From: IDS-8 sp035304285
GTDB lineage: Bacteria > Pseudomonadota > Gammaproteobacteria > Steroidobacterales > Woeseiaceae
Length of the DNA stretch: 37,787 nucleotides
Assembly (NCBI GenBank): GCA_035304285.1
Contig: DATGQI010000013.1
Span: 1 to 37,787, forward strand
Direction of reading: 5' to 3'
The translations under genes and the position numbers were made by a program. Numbering within the stretch: the stretch's first letter is position 1; every line of letters begins with the position of its first letter. The notes under the pieces are model-generated. The model did no database searches, had not been told where the DNA came from, and was given only the letters and a program-made list of their open reading frames with translations. Shown piece by piece: positions 22,922 through 31,703 of this stretch.

Positions 22922-25561
22922 ATGAAAAACAAGAAGACGCTGCAGAGCACATTTGTTGCCTTCACGATCCCCTTGGCCTTCTGCTTCGCCGGTACCGCTA
23001 TGGCCGCAGGCCCGCTGGCCGTCTGTGAAAGCGGCCAGCCGTACCTCTGGGCCAATGGTGGCGCAAACATCCCTTTCAATCCTGACCAGGGCAACCTCGG
23101 TCCGCTGAGCAATGCACAGGCGGTGGCGCAGGTCGAGACATCTTTCAACGTCTGGGGCGCGGTGCCGACAGCGACCGTCTCCTACACGAACGCAGGATTC
23201 CTGCCGGTCGACGTCGACATCAGCAACTTCTTGCCGTACCTGGAGGCGCCCGCTCCAGACGGCCTTTCGGCGATCGTCTTCGACGACACCGGCGAGATCT
23301 TCGACCTGCTGTACGGTCCCGACTCCGGCGTGCTCGGATTCGCCGGGCCGGAGTGGGGCAACTCGCAAACCTGTGAAATCTCCGAAGGTCTCTCCTTCCT
23401 CAACGGCCCTGCGTTTGACGACGTCACTGCGGCGACCGACGTCATGGTGCACGAGTTCGGGCACTACACGAACCTCGCGCACACCGTCGTCAACGGCCAG
23501 CAGTGGCTGGGTCTCAACGACACCTCCGGGCCGGAACCCGAAAATCCGTACGACCCGCCCCATCCTTACGTCGAGGATTACATCGAAACGATGTACCCGT
23601 TCTACTTCGGCCCGGGCGTGCAGACGCAAACGCTGGAGCGCGACGATATATCCTCCGTCTCCGCGCTGTATCCCGACCCGAGCTTCGCCGCGACCACCGC
23701 GAATGTGAGCGGGACGATCTACGCGCCGAACGAGACCACGCGGGTTACCGGCGTGAATGTCATCGCGAGGAACGAAGCGGCGCCGTTCGAGGATGCGGTT
23801 TCGGCGATCTCCAGCGACTACAGCATCGACTACTCGCAGGACGACCCCGTGACGGGCACCTACACCCTGTATGGCCTCACGCCGGGCGCGAGTTACCGCG
23901 TGTACGTGGACGAACTGGAAGACGGCGGATTCAGCACGCCGCCTGCGAGCCCGCTCCCCGGCCCCGAGGAGTATTACAACGACGCCGAGTCGAACAACAT
24001 CGACACAGCCGACCCGCCCGCGGATTTCGCCTTCGTAAACGCTCCGGCCAATAACATCGACGTGATCTTCAATGCGCCGCAGCCGGGCGACCCGCTCGCC
24101 GTCGGTGACGATGGCAGCGTGCAGTTGTTCATGCCGTTCGAGTTCGGCATCTGCGGCGAGTCCTATGACTCCGTGTTCGTGAACGCAAACGGTAGCATCA
24201 CGTTCGGCGCGCCGAGCGACAGCTTCTCGGAGTCTACGGCCGAGTTCCTTGCCGGCCCGCCGCGCATCGCGGGGCTATGGGACGATCTCAACCCGTCCGC
24301 TGCCGGCACCGTCACGTTCGCCCAAAGCAAGAACAACTTCTCCGTGACGTTCGACAGTGTGCCGGAGTACCCCGACGTGGGCGCCAACAGTTTCACCATC
24401 TCGCTGAAACGCTCCGCGAACCATATCGACATCGAGTATGACGGCCTGACCGCGACTGACGGCATCGCCGGCGTTTCCTGCGGTGGTGCGGTGACATCCG
24501 GCTTCGAGACGCCGATCGACATCGGCCAGAAGAACGGCCGCCTCAACCTGCACAACCAGCCGGCGGTGTTCGAGGTGTTCAACTCGAGCAACCCGGTCGA
24601 CCTGGCGAATGACAGGCTGCGCTTCACAGGTACCACGAACTACGAAGACAACTGGGCGGAGCCGAACGACTCGATTGCCGATGCCCGCGACATCTCGCTG
24701 CCGTTCAACAGCATCCCGGTCAACCGGTTCACGGAGATAGAGCCGGCCGGAGATGATGTCGACTTCTACCGCTTCGACGCGACCGGCGGGACTACGCTGG
24801 TGCTCCAGGTAGTCACGGGGCAGCTCGACAGCTACCTCGGCCTGTTTGACCAGGACGGCAACCTCGTGGCCTCGGACGACGACGGCGGCACCGGCGTGCT
24901 CTCCCGCATCGCGTACGAGGTGCCTGCGGACGGCACGTACTACCTCGCGGTCACCACCTACGACGACTTCGACTTCACCGGCGATGGCGGCAGCGGCGGA
25001 CGGTACGTGCTCGATCTCTTCGCCATCGACGGCATCGTGCTGACGCTGGACGAGGACGGTTCAGCCGAGGTCACACTGCCTTTCTCCTTCCCCTTCCAGG
25101 GTTCGAGTTACGACAGCGTGTTCGTCAATGCGAACGGTAACCTGACCTTCGGCGCCGGCGATGCGGAGTGGTTCCCGACGGTGCCGGCGTTCCTTGACGG
25201 GCCGCCTCGCATCGCACCGCTCTGGGACGACCTGTCGCCGCAGGTCGCGGGCCTGGTGTACGTTTCGGCGGATGCGACGTCCGCCACCGTTAACTATGAA
25301 AACGTGCCGGAGTTCTTCTACGGCGGCAGCAATACGTTCTCTGTGACACTTTACGAGGACGGAACGGTGGAGATGAACTACGGCAACATCGACGCGCCGG
25401 ACAACATCGTCGGTGTCACGGAAGGTAACGGCGCGGCGGACCCGGGTCCAAGCGACCTCTCGACCTCGCCAACCTGGCCGGCATCGGGAACGACGTACGA
25501 GGAGTTCCCGTTGCAGGCACCGAACGATCTCGCAGGGAGCACGATCACCTTCGAGCCTTAA
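22922..25561 (+). CDS. Secreted metzincin-like metalloprotease with PPC and duplicated beta domains
   Basis: A Sec signal peptide (1-28, cleavage after AMA) precedes a matrixin-like catalytic domain. The zinc site HEFGHYTNLAH is at 177-187 (HExxHxxNxxH, Asn in place of the usual Gly), and a later IETMYPFY supplies the Met-turn. C-terminal parts are a beta-sandwich like a carboxypeptidase-regulatory fold, then a domain containing YDSVFVNANGSITFG and AGPPRIAGLWDDL, then a PPC domain (NWAEPNDSIADA, DVDFYRFDA), then a second copy of the first repeat (YDSVFVNANGNLTFG, DGPPRIAPLWDDL). AGGAGGGG precedes ATG 22922; GTG 22919 is the alternative. It was probably exported to degrade or bind extracellular protein. 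A strong terminator follows. Confidence 0.85.
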   Translation: MKNKKTLQSTFVAFTIPLAFCFAGTAMAAGPLAVCESGQPYLWANGGANIPFNPDQGNLGPLSNAQAVAQVETSFNVWGAVPTATVSYTNAGFLPVDVDISNFLPYLEAPAPDGLSAIVFDDTGEIFDLLYGPDSGVLGFAGPEWGNSQTCEISEGLSFLNGPAFDDVTAATDVMVHEFGHYTNLAHTVVNGQQWLGLNDTSGPEPENPYDPPHPYVEDYIETMYPFYFGPGVQTQTLERDDISSVSALYPDPSFAATTANVSGTIYAPNETTRVTGVNVIARNEAAPFEDAVSAISSDYSIDYSQDDPVTGTYTLYGLTPGASYRVYVDELEDGGFSTPPASPLPGPEEYYNDAESNNIDTADPPADFAFVNAPANNIDVIFNAPQPGDPLAVGDDGSVQLFMPFEFGICGESYDSVFVNANGSITFGAPSDSFSESTAEFLAGPPRIAGLWDDLNPSAAGTVTFAQSKNNFSVTFDSVPEYPDVGANSFTISLKRSANHIDIEYDGLTATDGIAGVSCGGAVTSGFETPIDIGQKNGRLNLHNQPAVFEVFNSSNPVDLANDRLRFTGTTNYEDNWAEPNDSIADARDISLPFNSIPVNRFTEIEPAGDDVDFYRFDATGGTTLVLQVVTGQLDSYLGLFDQDGNLVASDDDGGTGVLSRIAYEVPADGTYYLAVTTYDDFDFTGDGGSGGRYVLDLFAIDGIVLTLDEDGSAEVTLPFSFPFQGSSYDSVFVNANGNLTFGAGDAEWFPTVPAFLDGPPRIAPLWDDLSPQVAGLVYVSADATSATVNYENVPEFFYGGSNTFSVTLYEDGTVEMNYGNIDAPDNIVGVTEGNGAADPGPSDLSTSPTWPASGTTYEEFPLQAPNDLAGSTITFEP

Positions 25562-25593
25562 GCGTAACTGAGGGTCGATCGACGTCAGCGACT

Positions 25594-25625
25594 GGCGGCG
25601 GGCGAAAGCCCGCCGCCATTTTATT
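25594..25625 (+). terminator. Rho-independent terminator
   Basis: A ten-base-pair stem GGCGGCGGGC (25594-25603) with GAAA loop and GCCCGCCGCC (25608-25617) is followed by ATTTTATT. It ends the metalloprotease transcript; the opposite-strand side lacks a T-tract, so it acts mainly on the + strand. Confidence 0.9.
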
Positions 25626-25645
25626 GAAAGCCGTGCCAAAGCAAT

Positions 25646-28492
25646 TCAGCGCGCGGCGCGCCAGAGGGCGTACACCAGGGACAGGAGCACCAACCCCGAA
25701 AGCCACACGAACTCGCGTATATGAAGTAGCCGGAACGACACCGTCAGCAGAACAAGGACAGCTAGCACCATCAGCAGCGCGATCAGTGCACCGTACTTGT
25801 TGCGGTTGCTGAACCAGAGCCACAGCAGGGCCTCCATCGTCAGCCAAAGCAGGATGATGACGGCTAGCCAGAAGAGCATCCAGCCGAGTGCGGTGTCGGG
25901 AAGCTCATAAGGATGGGAGATACGCCGCGTATCACCGTTGGAGAACGTGCCGCAGGCAGCGCCTGGAGCCTGGCGGAACGCTTCGCTTACCAGGGTATAG
26001 CTTTGTGACCCGCGCCTGAGGCGGAAATCCCTCACGCGGAACGTCCAGGTTTTTTTCATCATGGCCGGCGACACGTCAACGACCACCTGCTCGATCGTAT
26101 TCGCATGATCCCGATGTTCCTGCAGCACGTACATGAGAGAGGGGCGGCTGCGACGCGTCGCCGGGTTTCCCTCATTGCCAGGCGAGGGGTCCAGCAACCA
26201 CGGCAAATGCCGGTTACCGTCGGGATCGATGACCTCCAGGTCCAGGTCGTTCTGCAGGACGCCGGTTTCCTCGCGCGGCGGAGCCCCGGGATCGTAAGGC
26301 ACGTCGTCCCAGACCAGCGTCACCCGCAACTGCTGCTCCCCCACCTTGCCCGCGAGTTGTGCATCGCTGTCGATGAGCACGCGATGCTCGATCCATCCCG
26401 CACTCATCTCATCCCTGACCGTGTGCCGCACCAGGGCTGCCGCCTTGTCGGCCTGCAACAAGCCGTAGCCGAACACGTAGTCCGGGCCGGTCAATGGCGG
26501 CGCACCCTGCAGCGGATCGAGGTTCGATGCGTCAGTGAGGTCCCTCGCCGAATGAACCATCAGCGCGCGCAGGTCCGCAGGAGTGGGGATAATGGAGCAG
26601 GCATCCTCATAAATCCGGCTGAGAAGCGCCGCGGCACCGCTGACGATGGGGGTGGAGAACGACGTGCCGCGCGCATCGCGGTACGCGTCTCCCGGCACCG
26701 TCGACATGATTCCGCTGTCCGGGTCGTCCGCCGCGCAAGTCTTGTCGCCTCCACTGATCTCGCACAGGAGCTGGTCCCCCGGCGCCACCAGTATCGGTGT
26801 CAGGCGCCCGTCACTGGTCGGGCCTCGGCCACTGTCGTACGCCGGGACTCCAAGGCTGTCTGCCGATTCAACCTTCGCGGAAGACGAGACATTCCCCACC
26901 GTGACCACGTTTTTCGCGCTGTTGGCAATGCGCCCCGTCCGCCAGAAGGGCGCTTCGTGGCCCGCATTGCCGGAGGACGCAACAACGAGAATCCGTCCGC
27001 CCAGGGCATTCGCCGTTCCGCCGGATATCCGGCCACTGCTGGCGGAATCGTAGAATGCGGAGATGCGATCGTATGGCGGCTTGGTCGTAACGAAGTGGTA
27101 GTCGTCCCAGCCGAACGAGTTACTGGAGACCCGGGCGCCCGCGCCAACCGCAGCCGGGTACTCATCCGTGGTACTGAAATGATTCCATGCGTGCGTCCTG
27201 ATGCGCGCCGCCGGGGCGACGCCCTGGTACAGGGGGTCACCGTCCGTAGTGGTCGCCGAGTTGCTGTTGCTGATCATGATGCCGGCAACGAGGGTCGGAT
27301 GCACGGCGGGGTTGTACGGGCTTAGGGATCCCGAAGTTGCCGACGGGACCACTGCGGGAGTGACGGTTCCGGCAACTCCGTCCGTACGCAGCTCGATATC
27401 GCCGTCCTCGAGCTTCGACGGATCGCCGTAGGGCTTTTTGACGTAGAGCTTTCCCTCTTCCGAAATGAAACGCTCCAGTTTATGCCACGGCGCATTCGTG
27501 GCGGTAAGGCTGCTGCCAGGATGGAGCAGCCGGTCGACGCTACCGTCATAGTCCTCATCGATACCGATCGGATCAGTGATATCGAACTGGTTGTTAAACG
27601 CCAGGTCCTGGAAATACGGGTCGAGGCAGAGCGCAAGCGGCGTGCCGATTCCTGTGATCCGGTCTGTTGTGTCCGTATGTAACCGCGCCTGGCACTGTTC
27701 CCACTGGGCGATGACCGCGCCATCACCGTCGGCGTCCAGGACCGGCACGCCGACGTCGGTCCGCGCGAGGTCCATATCGAGTTCCACCGGCGGAGTCGCA
27801 GGCTCGATGAAACGCACCGCATCGGTATTCGCGAGAGCGAGGAGGCTTGCTTCCGGAACGAACACGGCCCACACGCCGGTGGGACCGACACGAAGCCGCG
27901 CTCTTCCCGGCTGGGTGCCGTTCGTCCCGGCAAGGATCTGTCGCTGCGCCGTTTCGGATACGTCATCGAAGAAGCGCACGAATATCGCCACACTGCCGGA
28001 TGGCAACTGCGCGTAGCCGGGCACGTCCGGGTTATCCGCCTCGCCCCATTCCGGCGCCAGCCTGTCCGCTGGCCGTATCCCGATGATGCGGATCGCGGGC
28101 GGCGATTCGCTCTGCAGTGCGTCACGAACCCCGGGCCAGCGCTCCTTCGTCACCGAGGTTATGTAGGCGAACTCCGGAACGGGCCCTTCAAAGTCGATGC
28201 CGGTGCGGCGCCCGACCTCCCCCAACTCGCGCTCCGACAGTTCATGGCGGAACTGCACGACGAAATGCAGGCGCTCGCCGCCGCCGATCATGCGGAAGGC
28301 TTCCTCGAGTCCGGGTGATACACCTTTGCCCGTTACGTCGCCGCCCGGCATGAGCACCGGCGGCGGCGCTACGTAGTCGACGAGTTCTTCGACGACCACC
28401 GAACCGACGACTGCCAGGATGGCGATCGCCGCCACCCATCGCAGGATGCGCCTCTGCAGCTCACCGGAACCGCTAACGTCCCCGTCTATCAC
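25646..28492 (-). CDS. Multi-pass membrane S8 (subtilisin-like) serine protease
   Basis: Predicted envelope protease of 948 residues. An N-terminal membrane helix (about 17-35) is followed by a long region with two propeptide-like segments (75-240). The S8 core has His398 (VHPTLVAGI), oxyanion Asn509 (SSGN) and Ser611 (GTSFSTP). The usual catalytic Asp cannot be found: by alignment its place is Glu265 in VIAQWEQ, and a 130-residue insert with calcium-loop-like DEDYDGSVD separates it from His398. A Kp43-type beta-sandwich follows (VTLVWDD, QNDLDLEVIDPDG). Three C-terminal helices (866-886, 900-921, 926-945) end the chain. Start GTG 28492 lies three bases after the repeat-protein stop, suggesting coupling. 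Confidence 0.85.
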   Translation of the reverse strand: MIDGDVSGSGELQRRILRWVAAIAILAVVGSVVVEELVDYVAPPPVLMPGGDVTGKGVSPGLEEAFRMIGGGERLHFVVQFRHELSERELGEVGRRTGIDFEGPVPEFAYITSVTKERWPGVRDALQSESPPAIRIIGIRPADRLAPEWGEADNPDVPGYAQLPSGSVAIFVRFFDDVSETAQRQILAGTNGTQPGRARLRVGPTGVWAVFVPEASLLALANTDAVRFIEPATPPVELDMDLARTDVGVPVLDADGDGAVIAQWEQCQARLHTDTTDRITGIGTPLALCLDPYFQDLAFNNQFDITDPIGIDEDYDGSVDRLLHPGSSLTATNAPWHKLERFISEEGKLYVKKPYGDPSKLEDGDIELRTDGVAGTVTPAVVPSATSGSLSPYNPAVHPTLVAGIMISNSNSATTTDGDPLYQGVAPAARIRTHAWNHFSTTDEYPAAVGAGARVSSNSFGWDDYHFVTTKPPYDRISAFYDSASSGRISGGTANALGGRILVVASSGNAGHEAPFWRTGRIANSAKNVVTVGNVSSSAKVESADSLGVPAYDSGRGPTSDGRLTPILVAPGDQLLCEISGGDKTCAADDPDSGIMSTVPGDAYRDARGTSFSTPIVSGAAALLSRIYEDACSIIPTPADLRALMVHSARDLTDASNLDPLQGAPPLTGPDYVFGYGLLQADKAAALVRHTVRDEMSAGWIEHRVLIDSDAQLAGKVGEQQLRVTLVWDDVPYDPGAPPREETGVLQNDLDLEVIDPDGNRHLPWLLDPSPGNEGNPATRRSRPSLMYVLQEHRDHANTIEQVVVDVSPAMMKKTWTFRVRDFRLRRGSQSYTLVSEAFRQAPGAACGTFSNGDTRRISHPYELPDTALGWMLFWLAVIILLWLTMEALLWLWFSNRNKYGALIALLMVLAVLVLLTVSFRLLHIREFVWLSGLVLLSLVYALWRAAR

Positions 28493-28495
28493 CGG

Positions 28496-29224
28496 TTACT
28501 GGCCGGGGCGAATTACTAAAGGCGCAGCGTCGGGTTCGGCAACCATGCAGTAGGCGAGCGGCGTGTTGCTCGTCTGCGCATCGGGAGGGAGTGTTTGGTC
28601 ATCGGTCGCGTCCGCCCCGGCGTCAACCACCACGGCCCCGCCCTCGTCCACGACAACGGCCCCGCCCTCGTCGTCGGTCAGGACCGGGTTTTGATCCTCG
28701 TTGACGACGATCGCGTTCCCGTTCAGCCGACCGCAACGTTCAGACGCGTGCTCCGCAGGCATCGAGACCACCACGATGCGGCCTCCGCGGTCGACCACTA
28801 TGGCGCCACCCTCGTCGTTGGTGGCACAGCGGAATTCCTCGAAACCGCGCTCGCGCTCGAGCTGCTCCGCAGTCGGCGCGGGAATGAAACCGCCCTTGTC
28901 GACGACCACCGCCCTGCCTTCATCGACTGTCACGTTGCCGCTGCCGTCGACCACCACGGCCCGCCCTTCATCGACCACGACCGCGCGGCCTTCATCCACG
29001 ACTACGGCGCGGCCTTCATCGTTGTTGGTACAGTAATAAGCCGCGTCGCCACCCGGTATCCAGGCTGCGTCGCCACCCGGCGCGGTAATGATCGTGGAGC
29101 TGCCGCCGACACAGTCGCATTCCGTGGGCCGACCTGAAAGGAACAGCACGACGAGCGAAATCCAGAGACCGATCGCCAGCCCCAGGAGAAATGATAACCA
29201 GCTGAAGGTGTTTCCGTTACTCAT
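28496..29224 (-). CDS. Membrane-anchored EGRAVVVD-repeat protein, unknown function
   Basis: I do not recognise this family. A single N-terminal helix (8-30) anchors it, followed by Cys36 and Cys38 (ECDC). The remainder is built from short repeats: PGGDAAW/PGGDAAYYC (49-65), three tandem DEGRAVVV units at 69-92, a fourth at 101-109 after GSGNVTV, then DEGGAIVVDRGGRIVVV (137-153) and DEGGAVVVDEGGAVVVD (185-201). The pair CTNNDEG (65-71) and CATNDEG (133-139) shows a larger repeat with one Cys per unit. The alternation of acidic turns and VVV strands suggests a small beta-solenoid. ATG 29224 follows AGGGG. It lies between the TPR regulator and the membrane protease in one operon. Confidence 0.8.
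   Translation of the reverse strand: MSNGNTFSWLSFLLGLAIGLWISLVVLFLSGRPTECDCVGGSSTIITAPGGDAAWIPGGDAAYYCTNNDEGRAVVVDEGRAVVVDEGRAVVVDGSGNVTVDEGRAVVVDKGGFIPAPTAEQLERERGFEEFRCATNDEGGAIVVDRGGRIVVVSMPAEHASERCGRLNGNAIVVNEDQNPVLTDDEGGAVVVDEGGAVVVDAGADATDDQTLPPDAQTSNTPLAYCMVAEPDAAPLVIRPGQ
28898..29020 (-). repeat. 24-base coding repeats (EGRAVVVD units)
   Basis: Codons 69-109 of the repeat protein hold four near-identical eight-residue units, three of them in tandem. The units differ mostly at third codon positions (GTAGTCGTG, GTCGTGGTC, GTGGTGGTC for Val-Val-Val). That is older than a fresh slippage expansion and suggests the protein sequence is maintained. Further degenerate units occur at 28766-28816 and 28622-28675. 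Confidence 0.9.
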
Positions 29225-29258
29225 TGCATGCCCCTGTTGTTGTCGGGCGTTTTTTGAT

Positions 29259-31607
29259 TTAGCGCAGCCTGTTCTGGCTCAGCTCCACGAAGTCGGTGTG
29301 CTGGCGGATATCGCTTAAGCCCGGGTCTCCCGCCAGTAGCACTTTTGGGTAACCCAGCACGATCGCCCGTTTCAGTTCGGACAGCGCGGCGTCGGTATCT
29401 CCGAGCGCCAACAACGCCTGCGCCACGAAGTACGGGATGTTCGGGTCGTCCCAGTTGAGCGCCTCGACGCGCATGAGGGCCTCGCGTGCTTCGGCGCTCC
29501 TGCCGGACCTTGCCAGGTAGGTGGCGAGCCGGCTCAGTGCATCCGCATCCGACGGGTTGATGGCCAGCGACTCGTTGATCAGTTCGATGGCGCGGCTGTA
29601 AGCGTCGGCCGCGCATTGCTCTTCGCCGCTCGCATACCGGCAACTCGCGGCAAGGCTGCCCCAAACGCGCGCATCGCTTCCCCCCAGATTGATGGCCTTG
29701 CGGTATACCGCAACGGATTCCTCGAAACGCCCTTGGTAGTAAAGGCTGTTCCCGAGGTTCATGTATGCGGTGTGCGTCGGCTCCAGGTCGAGTGACTGCC
29801 GCCACGCGATCGTGGCATAGCCGAAATTCCCGAGCATGAAAAAAGCCGAGGCCAGATTGTTGTAAGCGGCAGCACTGTCACGTTCCATGACTGTGACCTG
29901 CTTGTAGTACGGCAGTGCATCCTGGTAGCGGCCCGTGCGAAACAGGAAATTGCCCATGGACTTGTACACGGACCAGTTCGCCGGGTCTTTCTCGATCGCT
30001 TCGTGAAAGGTTCGCTCCGCGAGCACCAGCTTGTTTTGTGCGCGGTACACTTTTCCCAGGTCCTCGAGTACGGGCGCGGAATCCTGGAGTAGCTTGCGCG
30101 CCTGCAGCAGTTCCGCCTCCGCCTCTTCGTACTGGCCCGAATAGAAGTGCAGGCTGCCCATGGCCGCATACACTTCGCCCAGGCTCTTGTTGATCCGCAA
30201 GGCGCGCGTGCACGCAGCCTCTGCCGCCTCGAAGTGCTCCGTATCCTGGTAAGTGACGTACCAGCCCAGGTGAGCCTGGCAGAGCCCGGAAAAGGCTTCC
30301 GCAAAGTGCGGGTCGTGCTTGATCGAAGCCTCGAAGGCAGTCACGGCATCGGTCAGGCTCTCCGTGCTTTTCGGTTCATTGAGAGCTGCGCGACCCACCA
30401 GGTAAAACCGCAGCGCATCGTCGCTGTGCGTGTGCCGGCCGCTGATCTCCGTTTTGAAGTCATCGTAGAACGTCAGTTCAAGGCGTTGCACGACGTCACC
30501 TGCAATGCGGTCCTGGATATTGAAGAAGTTCTCCGCCGAGAGGACCTCGTCGTAGGATTCGGACCACACGTGATTCCCGGACGCACCGTCGATCAACTGC
30601 GCCGTGACGCGAATCCGCTCGTCCTGCTGCTGCACGCTGCCTTCCAGCAGGTAGCGCACACGCAGCGATTCCGCAATTGCCCGTGGATCGAGTTCCTGGT
30701 CCGACAGCATCCACGACACTGTGCGGGATGGCACCTCGAGCCCCGGAACTCGCGCCAGGAGATTCAACAGGTGCTCGCTCAAGCCATTGCTGAAAGCGGA
30801 GTTGCCGCCGAAATTATCAAAGCGCAATACTGCGACGGAATGTTCGCGTGGTTCGGGAGCCGTCATCGTCGCCGGCAGGTTCGCGACCTCCGGGAACAGC
30901 GGCTGGTCCACGAAATGGCGGTAGAACAGGAACCCGACCCCGACGACGAGCGTACCGATGATGGCAAGGTCGACCGACTGCTTTACGCGAGCACGACGGT
31001 CATGGTTTTTATAACCCTTCTCCGGAACAATCTGGTAGGCCCAGGCAACAACTACGGCAACGAGAAATCCCAGGCCCAGGACGAACAGGAAAACCGGCAG
31101 GGACCAGTCCGGCAGTTGCAGCGCGCCGACCATCACCTCCGCAACCTGCAGCAACAGCCACGAGATCGCGGAATACGCGATGGCGACACGGACTACGTTA
31201 CGTTGCTTCAGTTCCTGCCACAGGGTCGGCAACGTTACGGGCGAGCGCGCTTCGGCAGTCTGCACCGGGGCGCGTTCGCCGTGGTCGGGAACGGCTACAC
31301 CGACGAGGCGATAGCCGCGTTTGGGAACGGTCTGGATGTACCGCGGGTTGTTTCGCTGATCGTCGAATGCGTGACGCAATTCGCTGATACAGTGGGTCAG
31401 CGCGTTGTTACCTGCTCCGTCTCCCCACACGCAGCGAAGCAGTTCATCCCGGCTGACGAGGTCGCCTCGCGTTTCGGCCAGACACAGGAGCACCTCCACC
31501 GCCTTGGGTTGCAAGTGAGTTGTACCCTTCGGCCCGCGAACCTCGCCTTGCAATGGCCGTACGTGGAAGTCACCTAGCGCAAAACCGTGTCGGAACTCGC
31601 TTCTCAA
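29259..31607 (-). CDS. Membrane-bound winged-helix regulator with TPR repeats (CadC-like)
   Basis: An OmpR/CadC-type winged helix (8-105) with HLQPKAVEVLLCLAE and the recognition part ISELRHAFDD, RYIQTVPKRGYRL binds DNA in the cytosol. Three membrane helices follow (about 138-160, 169-191, 211-229) after LWQELKQRNVVRVAIAY, a signature of this proteobacterial family. Residues 256-376 form a TolB-N/FlgO-like domain (VAVLRFDNF, LLEGSVQ, HVWSESYD). The region from about 395 to 780 is a TPR array. The start is TTG 31607, supported by AGGGAGG six bases upstream. It probably senses an envelope state and drives its own operon, of which it is the first gene. Confidence 0.9.
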   Translation of the reverse strand: MRSEFRHGFALGDFHVRPLQGEVRGPKGTTHLQPKAVEVLLCLAETRGDLVSRDELLRCVWGDGAGNNALTHCISELRHAFDDQRNNPRYIQTVPKRGYRLVGVAVPDHGERAPVQTAEARSPVTLPTLWQELKQRNVVRVAIAYSAISWLLLQVAEVMVGALQLPDWSLPVFLFVLGLGFLVAVVVAWAYQIVPEKGYKNHDRRARVKQSVDLAIIGTLVVGVGFLFYRHFVDQPLFPEVANLPATMTAPEPREHSVAVLRFDNFGGNSAFSNGLSEHLLNLLARVPGLEVPSRTVSWMLSDQELDPRAIAESLRVRYLLEGSVQQQDERIRVTAQLIDGASGNHVWSESYDEVLSAENFFNIQDRIAGDVVQRLELTFYDDFKTEISGRHTHSDDALRFYLVGRAALNEPKSTESLTDAVTAFEASIKHDPHFAEAFSGLCQAHLGWYVTYQDTEHFEAAEAACTRALRINKSLGEVYAAMGSLHFYSGQYEEAEAELLQARKLLQDSAPVLEDLGKVYRAQNKLVLAERTFHEAIEKDPANWSVYKSMGNFLFRTGRYQDALPYYKQVTVMERDSAAAYNNLASAFFMLGNFGYATIAWRQSLDLEPTHTAYMNLGNSLYYQGRFEESVAVYRKAINLGGSDARVWGSLAASCRYASGEEQCAADAYSRAIELINESLAINPSDADALSRLATYLARSGRSAEAREALMRVEALNWDDPNIPYFVAQALLALGDTDAALSELKRAIVLGYPKVLLAGDPGLSDIRQHTDFVELSQNRLR

Positions 31608-31639
31608 CGCAGGCCTCCCTGCGAAGCCCCTGCGCTACT

Positions 31640-31645
31640 AGCATA
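31640..31645 (-). promoter_or_regulatory. Extended -10 promoter of the regulator-repeat-protease operon
   Basis: On the - strand TGC-TATGCT fits an extended -10 (TGn then four of six consensus bases), about 26 bases plus a short gap before TTG 31607. No good -35 is seen. It lies in the 96-base gap after the D-aminoacylase-family gene. Confidence 0.4.
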
Positions 31646-31703
31646 GCAGGCGATTCACCGCACCACACAGGGATTCGGGCCAAAGACCGAGCCGGTCAAA
31701 AAC

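Noticed and set aside
28898..29020. CRISPR or minisatellite in non-coding DNA
   Set aside because: Units are 24 bases without spacers, keep the reading frame and differ at silent sites, so they are coding repeats.
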